Shown: positions 42,536-50,145 of the stretch, in pieces
Position numbering within the stretch: the stretch's first letter is position 1
Layout: the number at the start of each line of letters is the position of its first letter
Assembly (NCBI GenBank): GCA_964416595.1
Contig: CAYQES010000016.1
Span: forward strand, 1 to 64,000
DNA from: JAKFYM01 sp964416595
GTDB lineage: Bacteria > Bdellovibrionota > UBA1018 > CAIPTA01
Direction: 5' to 3'
Length of the DNA stretch: 64,000 nt
Translations under genes and position numbers: made by a program
The notes under the pieces: model-generated
Seen by the model: only the letters and a program-made list of their open reading frames with translations
Database searches by the model: none
Told to the model about the DNA's origin: nothing

Positions 42536-42550
42536 CCTATCTATTAGGAT
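42534..42550. promoter_or_regulatory. Inverted repeat overlapping the TetR start
   Basis: ATCCTA (42534-42539) and TAGGAT (42545-42550), 5-bp spacer, overlapping the ATG (42533-42535) of the TetR gene. Possible autoregulatory operator. Confidence 0.35.
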
Positions 42551-42663
42551 GAGAGCTTTTGCTTAAAGACTCAAATGATTCATATGGGCCTAGAGCCCTA
42601 AACTTTAAGATTTCTGAGTTTTTTTATAGGTATTTCATAACTATTTGAAAAAACTAAGTAATT

Positions 42664-42682
42664 TTGTTAATTAACTTAACAA
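42664..42682. promoter_or_regulatory. Palindrome upstream of FeeM-like/PilZ promoter
   Basis: TTGTTAA (42664-42670), TTAAC, TTAACAA (42676-42682): a perfect 7-bp inverted repeat 6 bp before the -35 box, in the gap between the divergent TetR and the FeeM-like genes. TetR operator candidate. Confidence 0.45.
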
Positions 42683-42688
42683 TTGCTA

Positions 42689-42717
42689 TAGACTCATCGC
42701 ATAAAAGTGGCTATAAT
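42689..42717 (+). promoter_or_regulatory. Sigma-70 promoter for FeeM-like/PilZ gene
   Basis: TAGACT (42689-42694), 17 bp, TATAAT (42712-42717). The transcription start would be near 42724, giving a short leader that contains GGAGG (42731-42735) before the TTG at 42742. Confidence 0.6.
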
Positions 42718-42741
42718 AGAATACTAGCCCGGAGGTGGGAT

Positions 42742-43803
42742 TTGCGTATTTCTGTACAATTAGCCCGCACCAAAGAACAGTACGAACAAGCCTTCAAGCT
42801 GCTACAGACTAGCCACCAAAAAGTGGGTTTTGCCCATAAAGGCATGGTGGAAGATCTTTGGCTGCTCAAACAGCACGCCCTCCCCTCCAGCAATACCATT
42901 ATTGCGCTCGAGAAAAATAAAGTGGTGGGCGCCCTCACCCTCTTTGGCGAAAGTGCTTTTCGTTTGCCCTTAGAAGAAGAAGTGGATCTTTCTTCTTTCC
43001 GGGAAGATTTAAGCGGACGCTTGGCGGAAATTTCACTCGTGAGCGCCCAATCCGATGATCGTAACGTATTACTAGCACTCCATCACTTCGCACTCTGTTT
43101 TGGCGCCACCTATTGCCACTACGATGCCTTTGTTACCAAAGTGCCCCAAGCTTGGTCAGGCGACTACCTCAAAAACTTTGGCTACGAGCCCTTAACCATC
43201 AAAGAAAAATTGAACGGCGCCACTTTCTACCGCAACGCCAGAGAAGGCAACGATTTGCAAAAACAAATCAGCAAAGATGTGCAGGTGGAATACCACTACC
43301 CGGAGAAAAAATTCTTTCTCGTAGCCCATCAAAGCATTGAAGCCAATACTCTCGATTATCTATTTAATCAAAAAACCCAGCTCTTCGATGGCCTCACTGA
43401 TCTAGAGTTACGTGTGTTGAAAAATTTCTACGACCATGGGGATTTTGCCAAAGTGCTCCCCAATCGCTCCCTTAACATGCCTCTTAAAAAAACGCCCAAG
43501 TACCGCCGGTTCCCCATGAACTGCGAAGGTTACTTGTGTTTAGCTGACGGCAAAAGAATACACCTGCAGGTGCTCGACGTATCCAGAGAGGGCATCAAGA
43601 TCCATACGGAAGAAAACTTGCCTGATGGCGTATATCCCCTCACTTTATCCATCGGCATTATGAAACAGGCCGAGGTGATCGCCAATACCATTTGGTCTGA
43701 TGATATTGCCCAGATCTCAGGGCTATCCGTAAAAAGCGGGGATAATAATTGGCAGCAGCTAATTGAATATTTAGAACAAGAATCCCTAAAAACGGCTGCC
43801 TAA
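42742..43803 (+). CDS. FeeM-like acyltransferase fused to a PilZ domain
   Basis: 353 residues. The first 200 form an acyltransferase (GNAT-like) domain resembling N-acyl amino acid synthase FeeM and AHL synthases (RTKEQYEQAFKLLQTSHQKV, LALHHFALCFGATYCHYDAF). The C-terminal 90 residues are a PilZ domain (KYRRFPMNCEGYLCL, LDVSREGIKIHTEE), which binds cyclic di-GMP in the family; the usual R-x3-R and D-x-S-x2-G motifs are roughly present. I set the start at TTG 42742 because GGAGGTGGGAT precedes it. Its 3' end overlaps the next convergent gene by 4 bases. A cyclic di-GMP-controlled producer of lipid signals is possible. Confidence 0.72.
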   Translation: MRISVQLARTKEQYEQAFKLLQTSHQKVGFAHKGMVEDLWLLKQHALPSSNTIIALEKNKVVGALTLFGESAFRLPLEEEVDLSSFREDLSGRLAEISLVSAQSDDRNVLLALHHFALCFGATYCHYDAFVTKVPQAWSGDYLKNFGYEPLTIKEKLNGATFYRNAREGNDLQKQISKDVQVEYHYPEKKFFLVAHQSIEANTLDYLFNQKTQLFDGLTDLELRVLKNFYDHGDFAKVLPNRSLNMPLKKTPKYRRFPMNCEGYLCLADGKRIHLQVLDVSREGIKIHTEENLPDGVYPLTLSIGIMKQAEVIANTIWSDDIAQISGLSVKSGDNNWQQLIEYLEQESLKTAA

Positions 43804-44291
43804 TCCAGCTTCTTAAAACGCCAACCGTATTTTTCTTCCACGCCGTCGGTGAGCTTATTCCAGCCTTCCCGCAAGGTCCACATCGCATCCTCAATCTCTT
43901 TTTTTACTGTGAGCGGAAGATCATCTGTAAACGTGAGCGAAATGCGCAGCTCATAGAGAAAATTGAAAAGAAAAAATAGACTCGCAGCCAAGCGTGGATC
44001 AAATTGCGCCACCAGCGCTTCTTCAGAGTCAAAATAGCGGAAACTCAATGTCTCCCGAAATTGCTCCCGATTGCGGTATTTAGAATAAACCTCAATCAAC
44101 TTCTCCGTGTTTCGCTGCAAAAGATCCAGAACCCGATAGAGCTCGCAACAGCGCAGGAAAAAAGCATGGTCCACTTCATCCCGAAAGCTTAGCTCCTCCT
44201 CGCCGGCCAAAGGGCTACGGAAGGTAGGAAGCGTAAATTTCTTATAGCGATGGCGCCAGGGAGAAACAGGAGCCTTTTTCTTTTTTTTCAT
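43800..44291 (-). CDS. Hypothetical cytoplasmic protein
   Basis: 163 residues with a very basic N-terminus (MKKKKKAPVSPWRHRYKK) and a helical body (EEELSFRDEVDHAFFLRCCE, LYRVLDLLQRNTEKLIEVYS). No signal peptide, membrane helix or motif recognised. It shares 4 bases with the convergent FeeM-like gene and is divergent from msrBA. Function unknown. Confidence 0.7.
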   Translation of the reverse strand: MKKKKKAPVSPWRHRYKKFTLPTFRSPLAGEEELSFRDEVDHAFFLRCCELYRVLDLLQRNTEKLIEVYSKYRNREQFRETLSFRYFDSEEALVAQFDPRLAASLFFLFNFLYELRISLTFTDDLPLTVKKEIEDAMWTLREGWNKLTDGVEEKYGWRFKKLD

Positions 44292-44363
44292 AGGGCCATA
44301 ATACCCCTATAGCGCGGTTCTTTTCCATATTCTCCGCTCCACAAACTATGTTAAAAGCTTTCG

Positions 44364-45311
44364 ATGACTTTCGATCCCAAAAAATTCAAAAAACCCTCTC
44401 CCGAAGAACTACAGCGGCGGCTCTCTGCCACCCAACTGGAAGTGACCCAAAGAGAAGGCACCGAACGCCCCTTCCAAAATCCCTATTGGGATAACAAAGC
44501 CGAAGGAATCTATGTGGATGTTGTTTCCGGCGAACCACTCTTTAGCTCCCTGGACAAATTTGACTCAGGGACAGGCTGGCCAAGTTTCACGAAACCCGTA
44601 GAGAGCACCAATATTGTGACCAAAGAAGACCACAAACTCTTCCAATCCCGCACAGAAGTGCGCTCAAAACACGGAGATTCTCACCTCGGCCACCTTTTTC
44701 CTGATGGTCCCGCACCCACCGGTTTACGCTACTGCATCAATTCCGCTTCCTTGCGCTTTATCCCCAAAGAAAAATTGCAGGAGGAAGGCTACGGAGATTT
44801 TGCCCAGCTTTTTGCAAGTCACGCCACAGCCACTCTCGCGGGTGGCTGCTTTTGGGGAGTGGAAGAATTATTTCGTAATCTGCCGGGAGTGATCGCTACC
44901 CGCGTTGGTTATACGGGCGGCGCCACGGCCAATCCCTCCTATGAAACCGTAAAAACCGGCACTACCGGACACGCCGAGGCCATCGAAATTATTTTTAACC
45001 CCGCCGTTACTTCCTACGAAGAACTTTTGAAATACTTTTTTAAACTCCACGACCCCACCACTCGCCACCGGCAAGGCAACGATGTGGGCTCCCAATACCG
45101 TTCCGCGATTTTCTACCACGATGAGGCCCAGAAACAGGCCGCAGAAAAAGTAAGGGCACTCGTAGAGGCCAGCGGACAATGGAAAAAACCTGTGGTTACA
45201 GAAATTCTTCCTGCAGAAAAATTCTACTCTGCGGAAGGCTACCACCAGAAGTATTTAGAGAAAAACCCTGGTGGTTATACTTGTCATTTCGTAAGGGATT
45301 TGGAGTTTTAA
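44364..45311 (+). CDS. Fused methionine sulfoxide reductase MsrB-MsrA
   Basis: 315 residues. MsrB part (about 15-150): GIYVDVVSGEPLFSSLDKFD, GTGWPSFTKPV, HLGHLFPDG and catalytic Cys in RYCINSASLRF; the zinc-binding Cys pairs are absent, as in one MsrB subgroup. MsrA part from about 155: catalytic GGCFWGVEELF, VGYTGGATANPSYE, HAEAIEIIFNP, DPTTRHRQGNDVGSQYRS. Repairs both R- and S-methionine sulfoxide. It has a strong bidirectional terminator with sodB, another oxidative-stress enzyme, convergent to it. Confidence 0.96.
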   Translation: MTFDPKKFKKPSPEELQRRLSATQLEVTQREGTERPFQNPYWDNKAEGIYVDVVSGEPLFSSLDKFDSGTGWPSFTKPVESTNIVTKEDHKLFQSRTEVRSKHGDSHLGHLFPDGPAPTGLRYCINSASLRFIPKEKLQEEGYGDFAQLFASHATATLAGGCFWGVEELFRNLPGVIATRVGYTGGATANPSYETVKTGTTGHAEAIEIIFNPAVTSYEELLKYFFKLHDPTTRHRQGNDVGSQYRSAIFYHDEAQKQAAEKVRALVEASGQWKKPVVTEILPAEKFYSAEGYHQKYLEKNPGGYTCHFVRDLEF

Positions 45312-45316
45312 AAAAG

Positions 45317-45345
45317 AAAAAGCCGGCTAGATAAGCCGGCTTTTT
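45317..45345. terminator. Bidirectional rho-independent terminator
   Basis: AAAAAGCCGGC (45317-45327) and GCCGGCTTTTT (45335-45345) form an 11-bp stem with a 7-base loop, with A- and T-runs at its base. Serves both msrBA (+) and sodB (-). Confidence 0.93.
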
Positions 45346-45365
45346 ACGTTTTTGCGAAAGCTTGT

Positions 45366-45980
45366 TTAAACTTTCATCAATTTCGTGCAATCAAACACAT
45401 CTTTAGAGTCAAAGCGCTCGGAAGCGAATTTCCAGTTAAGGATTTTTGCCAAGGCGTCCAGGTGGCCTTTGCGCACGTTACGATAATCGATGTAGTACGC
45501 GTGTTCCCACACATCGGCTACAAGCAGTGGAATCAGATTTTTGGTGATCGGTGTTTCTGCATTGGATGTGTTCACGATCGAGAGTTTGCCGGAGCCGTCT
45601 TTTACGAGCCAGGTCCAGCCGGAGCCGAAATTGCCTACACCTTGGGCCACGAATTGCTCTAAGAATTTTTCTTTGGAACCGAACGTATCGTTCAAAGCTT
45701 TTTCCAAAGCCGCACTAGGGGAAGTGCTCGTGGGTGAAAGGTTGTACCAATAAAAAGTGTGGTTCCAGGCTTGGGCGCTGTTGTTGAACATGCCGGCGCT
45801 GGATTTCCGCACGATCTCTTCTAGGCTCGCGCCTTTGAACGGAGAATCTTCCAGGGCCTTGTTCATGTTATCGATATAGGTTTTGTGGTGTTTACCGTAG
45901 TGGAACTCGATGGTTTCCTTGGAAATCGTGGGCGCTAGGGCCGTGGGTTCGTAGGGGAGTTTAGGTAGTTGGAATGCCAT
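45366..45980 (-). CDS. sodB: Iron superoxide dismutase
   Basis: 204 residues. Metal ligands His in EFHYGKHH and AQAWNHTFYW and Asp/His in DVWEHAYYIDYRN are all present; FNNSAQAWNHTFYW and VGNFGSGWTWLV fit the Fe-type rather than the Mn-type. Detoxifies superoxide. The -35/-10 promoter is at 46033-46061; AAGGAG precedes the ATG by 11 bases. No signal peptide, so it is cytoplasmic. Confidence 0.97.
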   Translation of the reverse strand: MAFQLPKLPYEPTALAPTISKETIEFHYGKHHKTYIDNMNKALEDSPFKGASLEEIVRKSSAGMFNNSAQAWNHTFYWYNLSPTSTSPSAALEKALNDTFGSKEKFLEQFVAQGVGNFGSGWTWLVKDGSGKLSIVNTSNAETPITKNLIPLLVADVWEHAYYIDYRNVRKGHLDALAKILNWKFASERFDSKDVFDCTKLMKV

Positions 45981-46032
45981 GGATTTGTGTGCTCCTTATG
46001 ATGTGTGCAAATAACAGTGAAAACAGGGATTG

Positions 46033-46061
46033 ATCATAGGCGTGGGGGGTGGATGGTGCAA
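46033..46061 (-). promoter_or_regulatory. Sigma-70 promoter of sodB
   Basis: Minus-strand TTGCAC (46056-46061), 17 bp, TATGAT (46033-46038). Leader to the ATG at 45980 of about 46 bases. Confidence 0.65.
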
Positions 46062-46081
46062 GGGGCGGAGTTTCTAGGGCC

Positions 46082-46109
46082 CCGCAACATGGGGCGCCCC
46101 ACGTTGCGG
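46082..46109. repeat. 28-bp near-perfect palindrome
   Basis: CCGCAAC at one end and GTTGCGG at the other enclose the perfect 12-bp palindrome TGGGGCGCCCCA, with a single A/C mismatch pair (13 of 14 pairs match). It lies between sodB and the divergent glycosyltransferase gene. Could form a stable hairpin or be a dimeric protein-binding site. Confidence 0.7.
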
Positions 46110-46234
46110 CGAATAAATTACAGTAAAATCAATGTGTTATAAAAACCCACTCTTCCACCGCTACCCAATAAACCATTGCACATAACATACTAAAATGATA
46201 AGTTATTCTCCGGTTTTTGCTCTTTAGAGGTTCC

Positions 46235-47557
46235 ATGCTGTTGTTCACCATCGCCCTCGGGCTCACTCTCATCACCGCCTTCCTTCTCCACTGTGACGAC
46301 ACCTTCCTCGATCTCTACGCCCTTTGGAAACGCCTGGAACCCCGGAAAATTTCTCCCCAAGAACTCAAGCAACTCACGCTTCTTCCCCAGCGTCGCCTGG
46401 CGCTCCTAATCCCCACCTGGCAAGAACCCTCCTCTCTCGAGCAAATGGTGCAAGGAAACCTGGAACGCCTTCGGTACGAAAACTATTCCGTTTTTCTTGG
46501 CGTCTACCCCAACGATCTTGCTTCCTGGGAAGCCGCCCGCCGTTTGGAGAAAAAATTTCCCCACCTCTCGGTGATCGTGAACCACCAGATGGGCCCTACT
46601 TCGAAAGCGCAACTCCTCAATCATATGATCGCGAGTATTGTAAAATCGGAAAAAATCACGGGCGTATTCCACGAAGGATTTCTGATCCAGGATTTGGAAG
46701 ACGTAATCCATCCTCTGGCCCTAGCTACTGTAAATAAAGAATTAGAAACAGCGGATCTTGTGCAACTCCCCCTGCTATCACTCCCTGTTTCCTGGAAACA
46801 ATTCACCGCGGGCACCTATGCGGACGAAACCGCCGAATCCCACACCAAAGATCTTCTCGCGAGGCACGCCCTAGGAAATTTCATCCCCAATGCAAGCTCT
46901 GGCCTCGCCGTGAGCCGAACGCTTCTTACTACCCTCCTCAACGAAGGCTCATTTCTTAGCGAAAACAATGCAGCTGAAACCTATCACTTAGCCATGCGAG
47001 CAGGCCGCTTTGGTTTTAAAGCTTCTTTCCTCAGCACCTATATCCAACAAAAAAATAAAAGAGATTTCATCGCCACCCGTAAGTTTTTCCCTGAAAAAGC
47101 AAAAGTCGCCGTGGGTCAAAAAGCCCGCTGGGCCACAGAAATCGCCTTCCAAGTGCCCAAAAAATTCGGCTGGTCGGGCACTTTCGCGGATCAATATTTT
47201 TTATGGAGAGATCGGCGCGGAACCTGGACAACTATTTTCTTAACGCTCGCGTCTTTTTTATTTCTCATTTCCGCTTTCCAGGGTGAAGGCGAAATTCCTC
47301 TTCTGCCCCGTTGGATGGAAATTCTTTCGCTAATAAATTTACTACTGCTAGCTAGGCGCTTACTCTGGCGCATGCGCACTACGGCCTGGGTGCATGGCTG
47401 GGCCTATGCCTTGCTTGTGCCTGTGCGCTGGCCCGTGGGTAATTTTATTAATTCGCTTTCCGCTTGGCGTGCACTTTCGCTCTATCGCACAAGTTTACGC
47501 ACGGGCCGGGCCCCTGAGTGGATACAGAGGAGTCGAAGATTGCCTAGTGGGTTTTAA
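46235..47557 (+). CDS. NfrB-like glycosyltransferase, membrane-bound
   Basis: 440 residues. N-terminal membrane helix (LLFTIALGLTLITAFLL), a GT2-type catalytic domain (LALLIPTWQEPSSLEQM, VFLGVYPNDLASWEAARRLE, and QDLEDVIHPLALATVN matching the NfrB D-x-E-D-V-I-H-P motif), and at least one C-terminal helix pair (TTIFLTLASFLFLISAFQ, WMEILSLINLLLLARRLL). NfrB makes an envelope exopolysaccharide in E. coli; it has a cyclic di-GMP-binding domain in some forms, not seen here. ATG at 46235 (AGAGG upstream) is preferred over an upstream TTG. It overlaps the convergent GNAT gene by 4 bases. Confidence 0.82.
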   Translation: MLLFTIALGLTLITAFLLHCDDTFLDLYALWKRLEPRKISPQELKQLTLLPQRRLALLIPTWQEPSSLEQMVQGNLERLRYENYSVFLGVYPNDLASWEAARRLEKKFPHLSVIVNHQMGPTSKAQLLNHMIASIVKSEKITGVFHEGFLIQDLEDVIHPLALATVNKELETADLVQLPLLSLPVSWKQFTAGTYADETAESHTKDLLARHALGNFIPNASSGLAVSRTLLTTLLNEGSFLSENNAAETYHLAMRAGRFGFKASFLSTYIQQKNKRDFIATRKFFPEKAKVAVGQKARWATEIAFQVPKKFGWSGTFADQYFLWRDRRGTWTTIFLTLASFLFLISAFQGEGEIPLLPRWMEILSLINLLLLARRLLWRMRTTAWVHGWAYALLVPVRWPVGNFINSLSAWRALSLYRTSLRTGRAPEWIQRSRRLPSGF

Positions 47558-48030
47558 GACCCCGCCAATTCCTTAAATACCGGTTCCGTCATTCTTTGCA
47601 CGGTCCACTCATCCATCGGTTTGGCCCCCAATGCATGATAAAACTTCAGCGCCCGTTCATTCCAATCCAGCACCGACCATTCCAATCGGCCACAACCGCG
47701 CTCCGCCGCCAACACCGCCAATTCCCGCAACAAAGCCTTGCCAATGCCTTGGCTGCGGAAAGCCGGACGCACAAATAAATCTTCTAGATAAATGCCAGGC
47801 TTCGCAAGAAATGTGGAATAGCTGTGGAAAAAAAGCGCAAAACCCGCAGGTGCCCCCGCCCATTCCGCGATCAAAACTTCCGCCACGGGTCTTGGTCCGA
47901 ATAAAGTTCGCTCCAACTTTTCTTCTGTGGCCACCACTTCATGGGAAAGTTTTTCAAATTCCGCCAGATCCTGGATAAAACTTAAAATAGCCGGCACGTC
48001 TTCTTTCTTCGCAGAGCGGATGGTAAGCAT
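47554..48030 (-). CDS. GNAT-family N-acetyltransferase
   Basis: 158 residues. GNAT motif A is visible in LFVRPAFRSQGIGKALLREL; the N-terminus (LTIRSAKKEDVPAILSFIQD) and VLDWNERALKFYHALGA match the spermidine/diamine-type acetyltransferases. Acetyl-CoA dependent transfer to an amine; substrate not known. It overlaps the convergent glycosyltransferase gene by 4 bases. Confidence 0.88.
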   Translation of the reverse strand: MLTIRSAKKEDVPAILSFIQDLAEFEKLSHEVVATEEKLERTLFGPRPVAEVLIAEWAGAPAGFALFFHSYSTFLAKPGIYLEDLFVRPAFRSQGIGKALLRELAVLAAERGCGRLEWSVLDWNERALKFYHALGAKPMDEWTVQRMTEPVFKELAGS

Positions 48031-48113
48031 AATTTTCTCCTCGCCTTTTGCCCAATATAGCGCACAAAAGCAGCCCTTGAAATCTCTTCACAAACCCCCT
48101 ACCCTCTTCTTCC

Positions 48114-48509
48114 ATGAAATATTTTTTTATCTTCGCACCACTGCTTTTCTTTTCCGCCTGCGCGTCGAACAAACCGCTGGATCGCACGGAATCCCAAAAA
48201 AGATATGAAGCACAAGAAACCAAAAACCAGGAGCAATCGCTTAAGCGCTCCGAGGTGTGGACCAAAATCAAAGCCCTCCATGCCCAAATCATTGCCATCG
48301 ATTCCCAAATCCAAAATCAAGAAAATCTTATCAAGAAATGGCGCGGCACGCCTGAGGTGGCTAGTAGCGAAGCCATGATCAGCAATGCGGAATTACGCAA
48401 AGAAAACCTACGCCTAGAACGGGAAGCGCTTCTAAAAGAAAAACAAGCGTGGTGCGAAGAAAAGGAGGTAAATACAAAAAATGCAAAAGAGTGCGGCAAC
48501 CCGCGTTGA
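48114..48509 (+). CDS. Small lipoprotein with coiled coil
   Basis: 131 residues. MKYFFIFAPLLFFSACASNK carries a lipobox (FSAC). The rest is a charged coiled coil (KALHAQIIAIDSQIQNQENL and RKENLRLEREALLKEKQAW) with two Cys near the end (AWCEEKE, KECGNPR). Anchored periplasmic spacer or scaffold type; exact role unknown. Confidence 0.8.
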   Translation: MKYFFIFAPLLFFSACASNKPLDRTESQKRYEAQETKNQEQSLKRSEVWTKIKALHAQIIAIDSQIQNQENLIKKWRGTPEVASSEAMISNAELRKENLRLEREALLKEKQAWCEEKEVNTKNAKECGNPR

Positions 48510-48619
48510 AATACTGTTTTTTCTTCTATCTTTTTTGCCACGTATACACTTGCGTTTATAACTAAACCCGCATACGTATTCTAAAGATACAAAGCCGCTG
48601 GGTTTTGGAAGGGGCATAC

Positions 48620-48913
48620 TTGAAAACTAAAAAAGACTACGCTATTTCGCGCTGCTATGAAACTGTGGGCGAATATCTTCGAGAAATGCGTGACGTATCG
48701 CATTACACACAACGCGAAGTTGCAGATATTCTAAATTATTCTTCTGCCCAATTTATTTCTAACTTTGAAAGAGGCATTACACTGCCCCCCTTAAACCGCC
48801 TAAAAACCTTAGTAAAATTATATAAGCTTGATGTGAACCGCTTAATGAATTTAATTCTAGAAGACGAACGCAAACGCATGACGCGGATGCTAAGCAATAA
48901 AAAGCATAAATAG
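48620..48913 (+). CDS. XRE-family HTH regulator
   Basis: 97 residues from a TTG at 48620 (AAGGGG upstream). It contains a Cro/C1-type helix-turn-helix (VGEYLREMRDVSHYTQREVA, DILNYSSAQFISNFERGI) and a short helical tail (ERKRMTRMLSNKKHK). It stands 7 bases before the OmpR-type regulator gene, so the two form a regulatory pair at the left end of the YcaO/HDO region. Partner DNA sites not identified. Confidence 0.85.
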   Translation: MKTKKDYAISRCYETVGEYLREMRDVSHYTQREVADILNYSSAQFISNFERGITLPPLNRLKTLVKLYKLDVNRLMNLILEDERKRMTRMLSNKKHK

Positions 48914-48920
48914 GTTCATT

Positions 48921-49637
48921 ATGCTTAGGCCTGAAATTTGGGTGCTAGAAGACGATCCTTCCTGTCAATTCACCTACCAGACCGCGCTATCGGCCCAATA
49001 CAATTGTAGATTTTTTGAAGATGTGGCGGATTTTGCCAAAGCCCTAAGCATCCACCCCCAGCCCATGCTCGTGATTGCGGATTTGATGCTGAAGCAATCT
49101 AATTTCTTGGATTTCTTTTCCACAGAAGCCAGCAAATCTCTTTATAGCGATGTGATCATTGTTTCCGGCCTCGATGATATGGATGTGTTACGGGAGTGCT
49201 ACGAAGAAGGCGCACTCGACTACCTCACAAAACCATTTAATAAAAATCAGCTCTTGGCCAAAGTAGAAAAGCTATGCCAAGAAAAAAAAGCTCCCCGCTA
49301 CCAAGAGTGCAGCACGCCTAAAACCGTGCTCACTGTGGATCCTGGGAAATTGAAAGCCTACTTTCAAGACCGAACCATTTCCTTAACCCACAAAGAATGC
49401 CTAATTCTGCAAAAAATCAATGAGGCCAAAGCAATCACTAAAGATAGCTTATTGGCCAGCATTTGGCCCGATGTAAAGGTTGGGCGCAAAACTCTAGATG
49501 TTCACCTTTTCAATCTACGCAATAAACTTAAGCCCTTAGATGTTTCGATCCAATTTGAGGCGCCTAATGTTTATAAAATTAATATGCGTATCCCAAGAGT
49601 AGAGAAAAATTCCAGCCAAGCCATCTTGCTCAGCTAA
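48921..49637 (+). CDS. OmpR-type response regulator (REC plus winged helix)
   Basis: 238 residues. Receiver domain with IWVLEDDPSC, phospho-acceptor Asp in VIADLMLKQ, and LTKPF; C-terminal winged-helix domain (ISLTHKECLILQKI, KTLDVHLFNLRNKLKP) of the OmpR/PhoB type. Its receiver closely resembles that of the REC protein at 52623-52979 (shared IWVLEDDP, ADL, GALDY and KPF blocks), so both probably serve the histidine kinase at 52976-54682. Two TTAAGAAAAnTTAA boxes downstream (49647-49660 and 50074-50087) are candidate binding sites. Confidence 0.92.
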   Translation: MLRPEIWVLEDDPSCQFTYQTALSAQYNCRFFEDVADFAKALSIHPQPMLVIADLMLKQSNFLDFFSTEASKSLYSDVIIVSGLDDMDVLRECYEEGALDYLTKPFNKNQLLAKVEKLCQEKKAPRYQECSTPKTVLTVDPGKLKAYFQDRTISLTHKECLILQKINEAKAITKDSLLASIWPDVKVGRKTLDVHLFNLRNKLKPLDVSIQFEAPNVYKINMRIPRVEKNSSQAILLS

Positions 49638-49646
49638 ACTTCGCAG

Positions 49647-49660
49647 TTAAGAAAATTTAA
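49647..49660 (+). promoter_or_regulatory. Shared box 1, TTAAGAAAATTTAA
   Basis: Between the OmpR-type gene and the 95-residue orphan, about 67 bases before its GTG start. Nearly identical (13 of 14) to the box at 50074-50087 before the GNAT gene. Confidence 0.45.
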
Positions 49661-49726
49661 CCGCATCTTTTAAGATCTTTGCAAATTTTTATTCTATCGT
49701 GCCTTGGCTAACAAAAAAGGGGCCAT

Positions 49727-50014
49727 GTGAACGAAACTAAAATAACAACCATAATGTTTCTGCTGGAAAACTATCCGCGCCTCGCAAAATTTGTGGTGAA
49801 TACGAAAACCCAAACCTTTTGCGTAGTCAGAGCCCAGCAAATTTTAGACTCCACGGATGATTCTGTTTGGGGAGCAAAAGAATCTATTCTCGCTGTGTGT
49901 TTGGAAATTTGGACAGACGGCGACGGCCCCAGCTTAGAAATTTTCCGGGAAGTTATGGACACCGACGACTTTCACCCCGTTTGCTCCGGCATAAAATATT
50001 ATCTTACCTTCTAA
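49727..50014 (+). CDS. 95-residue protein of unknown function
   Basis: 95 residues starting from GTG at 49727 with AAGGGG upstream (an ATG two bases earlier hits a stop at once). It has an N-terminal hydrophobic or amphipathic part, three Cys (TQTFCVV, ILAVCLEIW, HPVCSGI) and an aromatic C-terminus (GIKYYLTF). No signal peptide and no known motif. It has its own upstream box shared with the GNAT gene. Because a YcaO protein and an HDO are encoded 1-2 kb away, it is also considered as a possible modified precursor protein (leader plus C-terminal core), but this is speculative. Confidence 0.65.
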   Translation: MNETKITTIMFLLENYPRLAKFVVNTKTQTFCVVRAQQILDSTDDSVWGAKESILAVCLEIWTDGDGPSLEIFREVMDTDDFHPVCSGIKYYLTF

Positions 50015-50073
50015 AATTCTCCTGCCGCGAAAATAGCGTGTAAACCACACCGCCGATATTTAGCTATCTGAAC

Positions 50074-50087
50074 TTAAGAAAAATTAA
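50074..50087 (+). promoter_or_regulatory. Shared box 2, TTAAGAAAAATTAA
   Basis: Upstream of the GNAT gene at 50146. A TAAAAT at 50111-50116 could be the -10 of the same promoter, with the box just upstream of the -35 position, as for an OmpR-type activator. Matches box 1 in 13 of 14 bases. Confidence 0.45.
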
Positions 50088-50145
50088 GTCGCGTTTGTAA
50101 GCTCGGGACCTAAAATATTCACTCGGCATTAATAGTGAGTATCTT

